A stretch of 42,368 nucleotides of DNA from Aeromonas australiensis (GTDB lineage Bacteria > Pseudomonadota > Gammaproteobacteria > Enterobacterales > Aeromonadaceae): contig NZ_CDDH01000063.1 of assembly GCF_000819725.1 (NCBI RefSeq), positions 1-42,368 of the forward strand, given 5' to 3'. The notes beneath the pieces are model-generated. The model saw only the letters and a list, made by a program, of their open reading frames with translations. It did not search any database and was not told the DNA's origin. Made by a program: the position numbers and the translations under genes. Of this stretch, positions 7,688-17,634 are shown in pieces; the first letter of the stretch is position 1; each line of letters opens with the position of its first letter.

Positions 7688-9145
7688 ATGGCTAAAAAAT
7701 TGGTTGTGTGCTGCGATGGCACCTGGAACAGTGAGAATAACAAGGATGATGGCGTGTTGGCGCCAACCAATGTATTCAAACTTTTCAATGCGTTGATCTG
7801 TGATCAGCATCAACTGACCCGCTACCAGAGCGGGGTCGGGAGTGGGGGGCTGGTCGACAAGGTGATGGGAGGCGCTGTCGGTTTTGGCCTTAGCGAAGAT
7901 ATCCGTGATTGCTACCAATGGCTGGCCACCCATTATAAGGAAGGGGATGAGATCTTCTTGTTCGGCTTCAGCCGGGGTGCTTTTACCGCGCGCAGTCTCG
8001 GGGGCATGATAGGGCAATGCGGGATTGTCCAATTTGGTGCCGATGAGAGGATGAGCGAGCTGGTTGCGCGGATCTACGACCAGGGTTATCGCAAAAAGCA
8101 GCCCCTGACCGATTTGACCTTTTATCCCGGCTCGCAAGCGATTCGCTTTATTGGGGTGTGGGATACGGTCGGGGCGCTGGGTATTCCCGATGACAAAGGG
8201 TTACTGAACCTGCTCGATCGCCCCGATCGCTACCGGTTTCACGACCTTAAGCTGGGCCTGCATATCCAGACGGCGCGCCATGCCGTTGCCATTGACGAGA
8301 AGCGGGGGAGCTTTACCCCCACCTTGTGGGAGTCTGACCCCGGGCGGGATATAGTGCAGCGCTGGTTTGTCGGGGTGCATAGTGATGTGGGGGGCGGTTA
8401 CAAGGAGCGGGGACTCTCCGACATTACCCTGGCATGGATGATGGAGGAGGCGGCACTGTGTGGCTTGGCCTTCAGGGAGGGCGTCGATGCACAGCTTCGC
8501 CCCGATCCTGTCGGGCTGCTGCATGACTCGCACATCGGTCTGATGAAGCTGTTGTTGAGCTCGCCGCGCAGTCTGCCGCAACTCGATTCAGCCGAGATCC
8601 ATCCATCAGTGGCGATACGGCGCAAGCTCTCCCCCATTAACCAGCTTCCTTACCTGGTGACACGGGCGTGGCCAGATGCGGGGCCGCTCACCCTCGATAT
8701 TTATGCGCGTCACCCCTGGTATTGGACGGGGATCTACCTGGAGGCGGGTCGCCGCTATCGCTTCAAGGCGCAGGGGGAGTGGCTGGACTCGCATGTTCCA
8801 GCTGGCCCCGAGGGGGTGCGATATAAGGCGCTGGCACATCTTCTGGGCGATGCCCTTGGCAAGATCGAGCGTTTTTACGGCAACCTGACCCGTAATAACC
8901 AGGCCAATATCCCCGCGACCAAGCGCGTGGAAGGGGCACAGTGGTTTGCCCTGATCGGGGTGATTGCCGATGGTGGAAATCCGAAACCGGACGGCACGCC
9001 AGTACCACACAGCCGTTTTATCATCGGCAAAGAGACGACCTGGACACCGAGCAAGAGTGGCTACCTCTATTGCTTTGCCAATGATGCCTGGGGTTTTTAC
9101 GGGAACAATCGCGGCTTTGTGACCCTGACCGTCAGTCGAGAGTGA
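7688..9145 (+). CDS. DUF2235 alpha/beta-hydrolase with C-terminal LecA-like domain
   Basis: A 485-residue protein. Residues 1-330 are a DUF2235 domain, the hydrolase fold of Tle1-type phospholipase effectors: LVVCCDGTWN near the start, nucleophile motif GFSRG with S95, GVWDTVGALG with D159, RHAVAIDEKRGSFTP, and GVHSDVGGGY with H231. Residues about 345-485 resemble the galactose-binding lectin LecA (PA-IL): a strand pair around YLEAGRRYRFKAQGEW, then ALIGVIADGG, and the end NDAWGFYGNNRGFVTLTV. LecA's calcium ligands D100, N107 and N108 align with D466, N473 and N474. The ATG at 7688 follows AAGGAG at 7676-7681. No signal peptide is seen, and no VgrG or Hcp gene is nearby. A secreted lipase-like role is inferred, not shown. 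Confidence 0.86.
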   Translation: MAKKLVVCCDGTWNSENNKDDGVLAPTNVFKLFNALICDQHQLTRYQSGVGSGGLVDKVMGGAVGFGLSEDIRDCYQWLATHYKEGDEIFLFGFSRGAFTARSLGGMIGQCGIVQFGADERMSELVARIYDQGYRKKQPLTDLTFYPGSQAIRFIGVWDTVGALGIPDDKGLLNLLDRPDRYRFHDLKLGLHIQTARHAVAIDEKRGSFTPTLWESDPGRDIVQRWFVGVHSDVGGGYKERGLSDITLAWMMEEAALCGLAFREGVDAQLRPDPVGLLHDSHIGLMKLLLSSPRSLPQLDSAEIHPSVAIRRKLSPINQLPYLVTRAWPDAGPLTLDIYARHPWYWTGIYLEAGRRYRFKAQGEWLDSHVPAGPEGVRYKALAHLLGDALGKIERFYGNLTRNNQANIPATKRVEGAQWFALIGVIADGGNPKPDGTPVPHSRFIIGKETTWTPSKSGYLYCFANDAWGFYGNNRGFVTLTVSRE

Positions 9146-9366
9146 GCATTCGTCAGATCACGGGAGGTCTGGGACATCCATCTTTGCCTTCATGTTGTCT
9201 CCCCGCCTTTTTGACCTGAATCCGGGACAATCATTCGCATCCTCGATTCGGGTGTGTGGTTCAACTGTGCCTGTGCCTGTGCCTCTGTTGGGTGAGGGGC
9301 ATGGTAGACGCTGGATAGTGGATGATGGAAAGTACAGGTCACGAAAAGAGCGCGAAGTACAAAGTA

Positions 9367-9388
9367 ATCCCCGGCCGGGGCCGGGGAT
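9367..9388. other. Perfect GC-rich inverted repeat
   Basis: Ten-base arms ATCCCCGGCC / GGCCGGGGAT separated by two bases. It lies downstream of both the DUF2235 gene and the convergent permease fragment and could slow or stop transcription, but there is no T tract. The remaining 9146-9425 contains only a short GTGCCT triplet repeat near 9266. Confidence 0.55.
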
Positions 9389-9425
9389 CTCTGCACAGGA
9401 TCTGTCGTCATGGCTGCCTTTGGCG

Positions 9426-10185
9426 TTAGATCAGCCACTGCCACCAGGTGAGGCCGATGCTCATCACCACGGCAAAGCCCACGATGGCGATCACCAGACC
9501 GATGCGCATCCACTCCGCGCTGGTGTGATAGCCCATCCCCATCAGCAGCGGGATGCGGGCGTGGGAGTAGGTGGCGAGGTTGCAGCCGACGTTGGTGATG
9601 GCGGCGATGCTGAAGATAACCAGCTCGGCAGGTACACCGACCGCCAACAGGGCTCCGGCAATCACCGGCGCCAGCGCCACCACCTTGGCGGTGGCCGAGG
9701 CGAAGGCGTAGGAGGTAAAGAGGTAGAGCCCCATCACCACCAGCAGCATGGGAATGGTGCCGAGCCCGCCGAGGGTGCTGTGCATAAAGACGGAGAGTTC
9801 ATCCCCCAGCCAGCCGGTAAAGCCGACCCGTTTCAGGTTGTCGGCCATCCCCATCAGCACGCTGAACCAGATCAGGGTATCGAAGGCGGCGCTGTTGCCC
9901 TTCACATCGTTCCAGTTCAGCACGCCGAGCAGCAGCAGGGCGGCCAGACCGAGAAAGGCGACCGTGGTGGCATCCAGCCCCAGATTGCTGCCGCCAACCC
10001 AGAGCACCACCAGACCGACAAAGACCGCGAGCAGGCTCTTCTCATGGCGGGAGAGGGGGCCCATTTTGGCCAGCTCCTCGCGGGCGAAGCGGGGGGCATC
10101 TGGCGTGTTGCGGGTCTCGGGGCGGATCACCAGATAGAGCACCAGCGGCATGAGCAGCAACAGGCCGATGGCGGGCGGCAGCAGA

Positions 10186-10188
<3 letters not shown>
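9426..10188 (-). pseudogene. C-terminal fragment of a DASS-type anion permease
   Basis: The open frame (start codon at 10160) matches the last half of the complete permease at 11618-13042, ending with the same IGLTWWQWLI. The match runs without gaps from 9429 to 10188 at a constant offset of 2192 bases, then stops abruptly where the composite repeat begins. The first roughly 220 residues, including the first SNT substrate motif, are missing, so a working transporter is impossible. The stop codon and 3' flank differ from the intact gene (TAA here, TGA there). Most of the fragment is nearly identical to the intact copy, but the last 110 bases before the break are clearly more diverged. Confidence 0.92.
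9429..10188. repeat. 760-bp direct repeat, left copy
   Basis: Paired with 11621-12380 in the same orientation. The two copies bracket the composite repeat and cphA. By hand count there are under ten differences in the first 650 bases and about 18 in the last 110. Confidence 0.92.
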
Positions 10189-11513
<1,325 letters not shown>

Positions 11514-11588
11514 CCCGCGCTGTTTTTAACAATGCCGCCGCTTGCGGCAAGCGCAGCGCCGGTATGGAACGCTGCACACCCTCTATGC

Positions 11589-11613
11589 AAAAGGGCCCGT
11601 TATGGGCCCTTTT
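11589..11613. terminator. Bidirectional terminator between cphA and the permease
   Basis: Perfect ten-base arms AAAAGGGCCC / GGGCCCTTTT around a five-base loop. It can serve cphA from the left and the permease from the right. The truncated permease copy lacks this hairpin downstream of its stop. Confidence 0.88.
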
Positions 11614-11617
11614 GTTA

Positions 11618-13042
11618 TCAGATCAGCCACTGCCACCAGGTGAGGCCGATGCTCATCACCACGGCAAAGCCCACGATGGCGATCACCAGACCGATGCGCA
11701 TCCACTCCGCGCTGGTGTGATAGCCCATCCCCATCAGCAGCGGGATGCGGGCGTGGGAGTAGGTGGCGAGGTTGCAGCCGACGTTGGTGATGGCGGCGAT
11801 GCTGAAGATAACCAGCTCGGCAGGTACGCCGACCGCCAGCAGGGCTCCGGCAATCACCGGCGCCAGCGCGACCACCTTGGCGGTGGCCGAGGCGAAGGCG
11901 TAGGAGGTAAAGAGGTAGAGCCCCATCACCACCAGCAGCATGGGAATGGTGCCGAGCCCGCCGAGGGTGCTGTGCATAAAGACGGAGAGTTCATCCCCCA
12001 GCCAGCCGGTAAAGCCGACCCGCTTCAGGTTGTCGGCCATCCCCATCAGCACGCTGAACCAGATCAGGGTATCGAAGGCGGCGCTGTTGCCCTTCACATC
12101 GTTCCAGTTCAGCACGCCGAGCAGCAGCAGGGCGGCCAGACCGAGAAAGGCAACCGTGGTGGCATCCAGCCCCAGATTGCTGCCGCCAACCCAGAGCACC
12201 ACCAGACCGACAAAGACCCCGAGCAGGCTCTTTTCATGGCGGGAGAGGGGGCCCATTTTGGCCAGCTCCTCGCGGGCGAAACGGGGGGCATCCGGGGTAT
12301 CTCGGGTCTCGGGCTTTATCACCAGATAGAGCACTAATGGAATGAGCAATAGCAGACCGATGGCGGGCGGCAGCAGATAGAGCGCCCACTCGCGAAAGCC
12401 GATCGTCAACCCGGCGACGCTGGCGGCAATGCCGACCAGCGCCAGATTGCCGGCAAAGCCGGTGCTGAAGGCGACCGCCGAGGCGTCGTTCATGGCGCTG
12501 ACGCTGGAGAGCAGGAACTGCCCCAGCTTGCGGTCATCCTTGTTGATGGTCTTGGCCAGCGAGTCGGCAATGGGGGCGACGATGGCGGCGCGAGCCGTGT
12601 TGCTCGGAGTGGCGGGGGCCAGAATAAAGTCGGCAACCGCCAGACAGTAGGCGGAGCGCAGGGTGGACTGGCCAAAGCGGCTGAGCAGCAGCAGGGCGAT
12701 CCGCTTGCCAAGGCCGGTCTTGGCAAAGGCGCTGGCGATCATGAAGGCGATGACGATAAGCCAGATCAGCGGGTGGTTGAAGTCGACCAGCGCCCCTTCG
12801 ATGGCCGCCTTGGGGGTCGCTTCGCCGCCGGCATGGAGCACGGCGTAGAGCCCGAGGGAGAGGATGGCGATATAGCCAGTCGGGGCTATGTTGGTGACGA
12901 TGACCAGAATGGTGGCGATAAACAGAATGGCGGTATGGTAGGCCGCTGGAGCGAGTCCGCTCGGCGCTGGCAGCTGCCAGCAGAGGGTGGCCAGCAGCAC
13001 AATCACGAGTGCGGCGAGCTGGGGCAGTGTGAGTTTTTTCAT
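11618..13042 (-). CDS. DASS-family (CitT-like) anion:sodium symporter or antiporter
   Basis: A 474-residue inner-membrane permease of the divalent anion:Na+ symporter family, which moves di- and tricarboxylates or sulfate-like anions. About twelve hydrophobic segments are visible. The first half contains PTGYIAILSLGLYAV and the SNT motif in LAPATPSNTARAAIVAP; the second half contains ITNVGCNLATYSHARIP at the equivalent position. The substrate cannot be told from sequence. AGGGAA lies ahead of the ATG at 13042, and a promoter is seen at 13097-13125. Its 3' half is duplicated upstream of cphA. It is convergent with cphA and shares a terminator with it. Confidence 0.88.
   Translation of the reverse strand: MKKLTLPQLAALVIVLLATLCWQLPAPSGLAPAAYHTAILFIATILVIVTNIAPTGYIAILSLGLYAVLHAGGEATPKAAIEGALVDFNHPLIWLIVIAFMIASAFAKTGLGKRIALLLLSRFGQSTLRSAYCLAVADFILAPATPSNTARAAIVAPIADSLAKTINKDDRKLGQFLLSSVSAMNDASAVAFSTGFAGNLALVGIAASVAGLTIGFREWALYLLPPAIGLLLLIPLVLYLVIKPETRDTPDAPRFAREELAKMGPLSRHEKSLLGVFVGLVVLWVGGSNLGLDATTVAFLGLAALLLLGVLNWNDVKGNSAAFDTLIWFSVLMGMADNLKRVGFTGWLGDELSVFMHSTLGGLGTIPMLLVVMGLYLFTSYAFASATAKVVALAPVIAGALLAVGVPAELVIFSIAAITNVGCNLATYSHARIPLLMGMGYHTSAEWMRIGLVIAIVGFAVVMSIGLTWWQWLI
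11621..12380. repeat. 760-bp direct repeat, right copy
   Basis: The 3' half of the complete permease gene, matching 9429-10188 in the same orientation at a fixed 2192-base offset. Recombination between the copies would remove 2192 bases including cphA. Confidence 0.92.
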
Positions 13043-13067
13043 AAGTTCCCTATCCGGAATGAGTGGG

Positions 13068-13098
13068 GTAGGAGCGATTTAGGGCGCATCGCTCCTAC
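13068..13098 (-). promoter_or_regulatory. 11-bp inverted repeat at the permease transcription start
   Basis: Arms GTAGGAGCGAT and ATCGCTCCTAC are perfect and separated by nine bases. On the minus strand the repeat begins at the -10 hexamer and covers the expected transcription start and early leader. It could be an operator or a leader hairpin. The sequence also resembles REP-type palindromes of pseudomonads, so a dispersed repeat is an alternative. Confidence 0.6.
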
Positions 13099-13125
13099 TA
13101 TAAAAGGGGTAATAGTGGATGCCAA
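13097..13125 (-). promoter_or_regulatory. Sigma-70 promoter for the permease
   Basis: On the minus strand TTGGCA (13120-13125) and TATAGT (13097-13102) are separated by 17 bases. Transcription would begin near 13090, giving a leader of about 48 bases before the ATG at 13042. Confidence 0.7.
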
Positions 13126-13129
13126 ATGC

Positions 13130-13495
13130 ATCAATTACACCAAGTGGGCATTAGATTAATTGCGACTTTTTTTCCTTTGCGGGTTCAGGTTGACGAAGAG
13201 GAGGGGGAGGAGGTCAGGTTGTGCTCTTAGGGGCCCAAAGATTAAGGCTGTTCAGGATAACTGTTCACTGGCAGGTGGGTGATGTAGACACCTCGGCAGA
13301 TATGGGGTAATGCCTTTTCTCGATGCAGGCTCGGGCAACGGCGGGTAGCCATTCCTGAGGGCAACTCCCCGATTGTCTGGCCATCTTACGTAATGACCAT
13401 AGTCGCTGATGCAACCCTTCCCCGCGATTGAACACGGGTCTTCGCGCGCTCTGTGCCAGGGGCAGGCGTGGGTTTAAATATTGGTTCAAAACTAA
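13130..13495. other. Stretch without a recognisable gene
   Basis: About 365 bases between the permease promoter and the fis terminator. A 74-codon minus-strand frame (13265-13489) is open but matches no family I know, has no clear ribosome-binding site and gives an Arg/Ser-rich product typical of chance frames. It could be a gene remnant. A run of seven T at about 13167-13173 has no matching hairpin. Confidence 0.5.
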
Positions 13496-13498
13496 AAA

Positions 13499-13524
13499 AG
13501 CACCTCCATGAAAATGGAGGTGCT
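13499..13524. terminator. Terminator of the dusB-fis operon
   Basis: Eleven-base arms AGCACCTCCAT / ATGGAGGTGCT with a GAAA loop. On the minus strand it is followed by a T run and lies 30 bases past the fis stop. Confidence 0.9.
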
Positions 13525-13553
13525 TTTATTTTCAATAGCTTAGTGGTTATGGC

Positions 13554-13850
13554 TTAGTTCATGCCGTAACGCTTGAGCTTCTTGCGCAGGGTGCCACGGT
13601 TGATACCCATCATCACGGCGGCGCGAGTCTGGTTACCACGGGTGTACTGCATGATCACGTCCAGCATCGGCGCTTCGACTTCGGAGAGAACCATATCGTA
13701 CAGATCAATCACTTCCTGACCGTTCAACTGGGCCAGGTAGTTACGCAGGGCCTGTTGCACAGAGTCACGCAGGGGGCGCTGGGTTGGCTCGGCAGCGTGA
13801 TTGTGAGTAGTTGTTACCAATGCATCAGAAGTCAGGGTTTGTTCGAACAT
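13554..13850 (-). CDS. fis: DNA-binding protein Fis
   Basis: A 98-residue nucleoid protein of the Fis family that bends DNA, activates rRNA promoters and helps site-specific recombination. The C-terminal half is almost family-invariant: PLLRD-like [19 protein letters not shown], then [17 protein letters not shown] and the helix-turn-helix [17 protein letters not shown]. Length equals the enterobacterial protein. It is the second gene of the conserved dusB-fis operon, 26 bases after dusB. Expression is probably growth-rate controlled as in relatives. Confidence 0.98.
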   Translation of the reverse strand: MFEQTLTSDALVTTTHNHAAEPTQRPLRDSVQQALRNYLAQLNGQEVIDLYDMVLSEVEAPMLDVIMQYTRGNQTRAAVMMGINRGTLRKKLKRYGMN

Positions 13851-13876
13851 ATTCGGTCGGCTCTTTAGTTATCTTG

Positions 13877-14842
13877 TTAACCTAATCCATCGAAATACGC
13901 TTCGAGTGCCTCAAGTTGCGCGTCTGCGCAATCCAGGGCATTGAAGTGCTTACGGAATTCTCGGCCCGTCTCTTCTTCATCCAGATACCAGCCCACGTGT
14001 TTACGGGCTATGCGCGCTCCCAGAAATGCACCATAAAACCGGTGCAGGTTGGTTACATGCTCGTTCATCAGGGTGCGAACCTCATCCCTCTCGGGAGGCG
14101 GCAGCTTGGTGCCCGTCTCAAGAAAATGACGGATTTCCCGGAAAATCCAGGGTCGTCCTTGCGCAGCTCGGCCGATCATCACGGCATCGACACCGGTATA
14201 GTCGAGGACATACCGGGCCTTCTCCGGGCTGTCTATGTCGCCATTGGCGACAACAGGAATCGATACGGCCTGCTTAATCGCCTTAATCGTGTCGTACTCC
14301 GCTTCGCCCTTGTAGAGGCAGGCACGGGTACGACCATGCACGGCGAGGGCCGCGATACCGCAATCTTCGGCGATTCGGGCGATCTCCACGCCATTGCGGT
14401 TATCTGGATCCCATCCTGTGCGGATCTTCAAGGTGACAGGCACCTCCACGGCATCCACCACGGCCCGGCAAATTGCTTTGACCTGATCGGGGGCACGCAG
14501 CAGGGCAGAACCTGCCAACTTCTTATTCACTTTTTTTGCCGGACATCCCATGTTGATGTCGACGATCTGTGCGCCCTGCTCCACGTTGTAGCGGGCAGCA
14601 AACGCCATCATCTCGGGGTCGGCTCCGGCAATCTGGACCGATCGCAATCCGCCTTCTGCAGAGTGATCCATCCTCATCCGGGTTTTCTGGGTATCCCAGA
14701 CATCCGGGTTGGCCAGCAGCATCTCGGAAACGGCCATGCCAGCCCCCAAGCGCAAACAAAGTTCACGAAATGGTCGGTCAGTTACACCGGCCATGGGGGC
14801 CACAATCAAGGGAGTTTCAAGCGTGTGGGGACCTATCTGCAT
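13877..14842 (-). CDS. dusB: tRNA-dihydrouridine synthase B
   Basis: A 321-residue FMN-dependent enzyme that reduces a uridine in the tRNA D-loop to dihydrouridine. The TIM-barrel start is PLIVAPMAGVTDRPFRELC, the catalytic cysteine is C100 in INMGCPAKKVNKKLAGSALL, and VHGRTRACLYKGEAEY and NGDIDS are further FMN and tRNA site blocks. Length is normal. It precedes fis, as in most gammaproteobacteria. The ribosome-binding site is weak (GTGGA), but the start matches the family. Confidence 0.97.
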   Translation of the reverse strand: MQIGPHTLETPLIVAPMAGVTDRPFRELCLRLGAGMAVSEMLLANPDVWDTQKTRMRMDHSAEGGLRSVQIAGADPEMMAFAARYNVEQGAQIVDINMGCPAKKVNKKLAGSALLRAPDQVKAICRAVVDAVEVPVTLKIRTGWDPDNRNGVEIARIAEDCGIAALAVHGRTRACLYKGEAEYDTIKAIKQAVSIPVVANGDIDSPEKARYVLDYTGVDAVMIGRAAQGRPWIFREIRHFLETGTKLPPPERDEVRTLMNEHVTNLHRFYGAFLGARIARKHVGWYLDEEETGREFRKHFNALDCADAQLEALEAYFDGLG

Positions 14843-14872
14843 TCCACGGTTACCATCGGCTTAGGGCGGCGT

Positions 14873-14878
14873 ATATTA
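14873..14878 (-). promoter_or_regulatory. Likely -10 element of the dusB-fis promoter
   Basis: TAATAT on the minus strand is followed by the GC-rich discriminator ACGCCGCCC, the kind found at stringently controlled promoters such as fis. The -35 region is poor (TTTTCT at 17 bases), consistent with dependence on activators. Assigned by position and discriminator only. Confidence 0.45.
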
Positions 14879-15134
14879 CGCATTTTTTAGGCAGGAGAAA
14901 AGGTTAGTATTTGAGCGTCAGCCATTTTTTTCTGAAAAAAACGTCGCGCCAAGGCTTGCAAATTCTGGAGTTGTTGAAAAACGGCCAGATTGCCGGGGGC
15001 GGAGCGCTGTACCATTCGGGTCGGACGGCTGCATAATTGTCAGTCCACTTGCTGGCCCGCTTTGCGTTATGATGGCGGGCTTAAGTCGAGCAAATGCTCC
15101 AAACATTTATGCAACAAAAGCGGATTGGGGATCT

Positions 15135-16556
15135 ATGACGTCAAGGTTCATTACATCACTCTGGCCGTGTCTGCTGGGGGCTGTGCTGGGGTCGGCGCAG
15201 GCGCAGACCGTCAGCTTCAGCGAAGCCTGGACCCGGGTCATTCAGCAGGATGAAGGGTTGGCTGCCGAGCAGGCCGGGGTGGAGCGGGCCAAGCAGCTGC
15301 GGGAGGCCGCCAAGGCCATGTATCTGCCCAAGATAGATGTGGGGGCCAGTTATACCCACCTCGATCAGCCGATGGAGCTGGACATGATGGATCTCAACCC
15401 CATTGCCAGCCATCCGGAGATGATCACGGCGTTGCAGGGCATACTGGGCCAATTGCCAATACCTCTCCCTCATCTATCAGCCAATGACTTTGTTACCCCC
15501 CTGACCAAACAAAATGTGGTGACCAGTTCGGTCAAGATGCTCTGGCCGCTCTTTACCGGTGGTCGCATCGACGCGGCGCAGGATATCCGTCAGGCGCAGG
15601 TGAGCGAGGCGCAGCAGCTGCTGGTGCTCAAGCAGCAAGCCACCTTCGAGAGCTTCTCCCAGACCTATTTCGGCGTGGTGCTGGCCGCTCAGGTGGTGCA
15701 GACCAAACAGGAGATCGAAGAGGGACTGGCCCACCATCTGGATCACGCCAAGAAGCTGGAAGCCCAGGGGCAGATCGCCAGGGTGGAGCGTCTCTCCGCC
15801 CAGTCAGCCTATGACAGAGCGCGCATCGATACCCAGAAGGCGCGCCGCAGCCTCGAGATCGCCGAGCTGGCCCTCGGCCGTATGCTGAAGCTGCCGGATG
15901 CCCAGCCGGGCAATGGTCTGTTCGTCAACAAGGAGCTACCGCGTCTTGAGGGATTGGTAAGCCAGACCCTGGAAGTGCACCCCGGCCTCAAGTTGTTAAA
16001 CGCCAAGAAGGAGCAGGCCAAGGGGCTGATCCGGGTCGAACAGGGCAAATATGCCCCCGAGGTATTCCTGTTCGGTAATTACAACCTCTATGAAGATGAT
16101 TCGATCGCTTCCAAGACCACGCCGGACTGGCTGGTGGGGGTGGGGGTCAGCATGCCGTTGGTGAGCCGTGACGGTCGCTCCGAGACGGTGCAGGCGGCCA
16201 AGAGCGCCGAACTTCAGGTCAATCTGCTGCAGGCCAAGACCCGTCAGGATCTGGAGCTGCTGGTAGAGAAGACTTGGCGCGAAGCGGCGCAGGGGCTTGA
16301 AGAGTATCAATCCCTCTCCTCCACCCAGGCGCTGGCCGAGGAGAACGTGCTGCTGCGTGACAAAGCCTTCGGCCAGGGGCTCTCGACCTCCCTTGATGTA
16401 GTGGATGCCCGCAACCAGCTGGCGGGGGTCAAGACTCAGCGTGCGGCGGCGGCCTATCAATATGTGGTGTCGCTGGCCCGCTTGCTGGCCCTCTCCGGCC
16501 AGATGAACAGTTTCAATCAATATCAGCATGGTCAGGTGATCGAGGTGAGCTCATGA
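15135..16556 (+). CDS. TolC-family outer membrane efflux protein
   Basis: A 473-residue outer membrane channel protein of the TolC/OEP family. The start at 15135 gives a signal peptide (TSRFITSLWPCLLGAVLGSA, cleavage near AQA-QT); the frame is open further upstream but without a plausible start. Two long helical repeats follow, each starting with a SFSEAW- or LEGLVSQTLE-type segment, with strands such as VGASYTHL and FLFGNYNLY between them. It heads a cluster with an HlyD-type adaptor 73 bases on and two ABC-2 permeases. It would form the exit duct of that export system. Confidence 0.9.
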   Translation: MTSRFITSLWPCLLGAVLGSAQAQTVSFSEAWTRVIQQDEGLAAEQAGVERAKQLREAAKAMYLPKIDVGASYTHLDQPMELDMMDLNPIASHPEMITALQGILGQLPIPLPHLSANDFVTPLTKQNVVTSSVKMLWPLFTGGRIDAAQDIRQAQVSEAQQLLVLKQQATFESFSQTYFGVVLAAQVVQTKQEIEEGLAHHLDHAKKLEAQGQIARVERLSAQSAYDRARIDTQKARRSLEIAELALGRMLKLPDAQPGNGLFVNKELPRLEGLVSQTLEVHPGLKLLNAKKEQAKGLIRVEQGKYAPEVFLFGNYNLYEDDSIASKTTPDWLVGVGVSMPLVSRDGRSETVQAAKSAELQVNLLQAKTRQDLELLVEKTWREAAQGLEEYQSLSSTQALAEENVLLRDKAFGQGLSTSLDVVDARNQLAGVKTQRAAAAYQYVVSLARLLALSGQMNSFNQYQHGQVIEVSS

Positions 16557-16629
16557 TGCCGGCCCTGTCTGTTCCTTTTTTCATGTCTGTTTCGACCGCC
16601 AAGGGTCGCCCGTTTGTCGAGGTGAAGTG

Positions 16630-17634
16630 ATGAGCCATCCCCCCATCAAAAAGAAGATGAGCCAGGGTAAACCGCTGTTGTTGCCGCTGGCGCTGGTGAT
16701 CCTGGTGGTCTGGCTCGGCTGGCGCTTCTGGCTCGCCTACCAGCCGGAGCCGGTCCGTTTGCAAGGGCAGATCGAAGCGCAGCAGTACTCGGTCTCCTCC
16801 AAGGTGCCGGGGCGCATCGACGAGGTGCTGGTGAAAAAGGGTGATCAGCTGACCAAGGATCAACTGGTCTTTACCCTGGCGAGCCCCGAGATTGAGGCCA
16901 AGCTGAGCCAGGCCAAGGCCGGTGAAGCGGCCGCGGGCGCACTGGCGCAGGAGGCGGAGAAGGGGGCGCGAGCCCAGCAGATCGCCGCTGCCAAGGATCA
17001 GTGGCAAAAAGCCAAAGCCGCCGCCCAACTGCGCGGCAAGACCTATGAGCGGGTCGCCAGCCTGCACCGGGATGGCGTGATGCCGCTGCAAAAGCGCGAC
17101 GAGGCCTGGACCGCCTGGCAAGCCGCTCGCTACAGCGAAGGAATGGCGTGGCAGCAGTACCAGATGGCACTTGAAGGGGCGCGGGAAGAGACCAAGATCG
17201 CCGCTCGCGAGAAGGCCAAGATGGCGGCGGGTTCGGTGGCCGAGGTAGAGGCCTATCTGGCCGACACTCGCATCGTTAGCCCTCACTCCGGCGAGGTAAG
17301 CCAGGTATTGCTGCGCAGCGGCGAGCTGGCGCCACAAGGCTTCCCTGTGGTGACCCTGCTCGATATGAGCGATGCCTGGGCCCAGTTCCATATCCGCGAG
17401 GATCTGCTGCCCCGCTTCCCCCTTGGTGCCGAGTTTGATGCCCGCATCCCGGGCCTTGGCGATCAGATGGTGCGCTTCAAGGTGACTCATGTGGCCGTGA
17501 TGGGTGATTTCGCCACCTGGCGTGCCACCGATACCCGCCAGGGCTTCGATATGAAGAGCTTCCAGGTGGAGGCTCGCCCGCTGCAACCGGTTGAGGGGCT
17601 GCGGGTTGGCATGAGTGTGCTGGTTGAACTCTGA
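16630..17634 (+). CDS. HlyD-family periplasmic adaptor
   Basis: A 334-residue membrane-fusion protein. One transmembrane segment near residues 14-32 (KPLLLPLALVILVVWLGWRF) is followed by a lipoyl half-motif (VSSKVPGRIDEVLVKKGDQL), a coiled-coil hairpin at about 80-205 rich in Ala, Glu and Lys, the second lipoyl half (RIVSPHSGEVSQVLLRSGEL) and beta-barrel domains. GAGGTGA ahead of the ATG at 16630 supports the start; a GTG three bases earlier is possible. It overlaps the next gene by one base, so the two are translationally coupled. It should bridge the ABC-2 permeases and the TolC-like channel. Confidence 0.9.
   Translation: MSHPPIKKKMSQGKPLLLPLALVILVVWLGWRFWLAYQPEPVRLQGQIEAQQYSVSSKVPGRIDEVLVKKGDQLTKDQLVFTLASPEIEAKLSQAKAGEAAAGALAQEAEKGARAQQIAAAKDQWQKAKAAAQLRGKTYERVASLHRDGVMPLQKRDEAWTAWQAARYSEGMAWQQYQMALEGAREETKIAAREKAKMAAGSVAEVEAYLADTRIVSPHSGEVSQVLLRSGELAPQGFPVVTLLDMSDAWAQFHIREDLLPRFPLGAEFDARIPGLGDQMVRFKVTHVAVMGDFATWRATDTRQGFDMKSFQVEARPLQPVEGLRVGMSVLVEL

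Noticed and set aside
13265..13489. 74-codon minus-strand hypothetical gene
   Set aside because: It has no recognised domain and no clear start signal; noted only as an open frame within a gene-free stretch.
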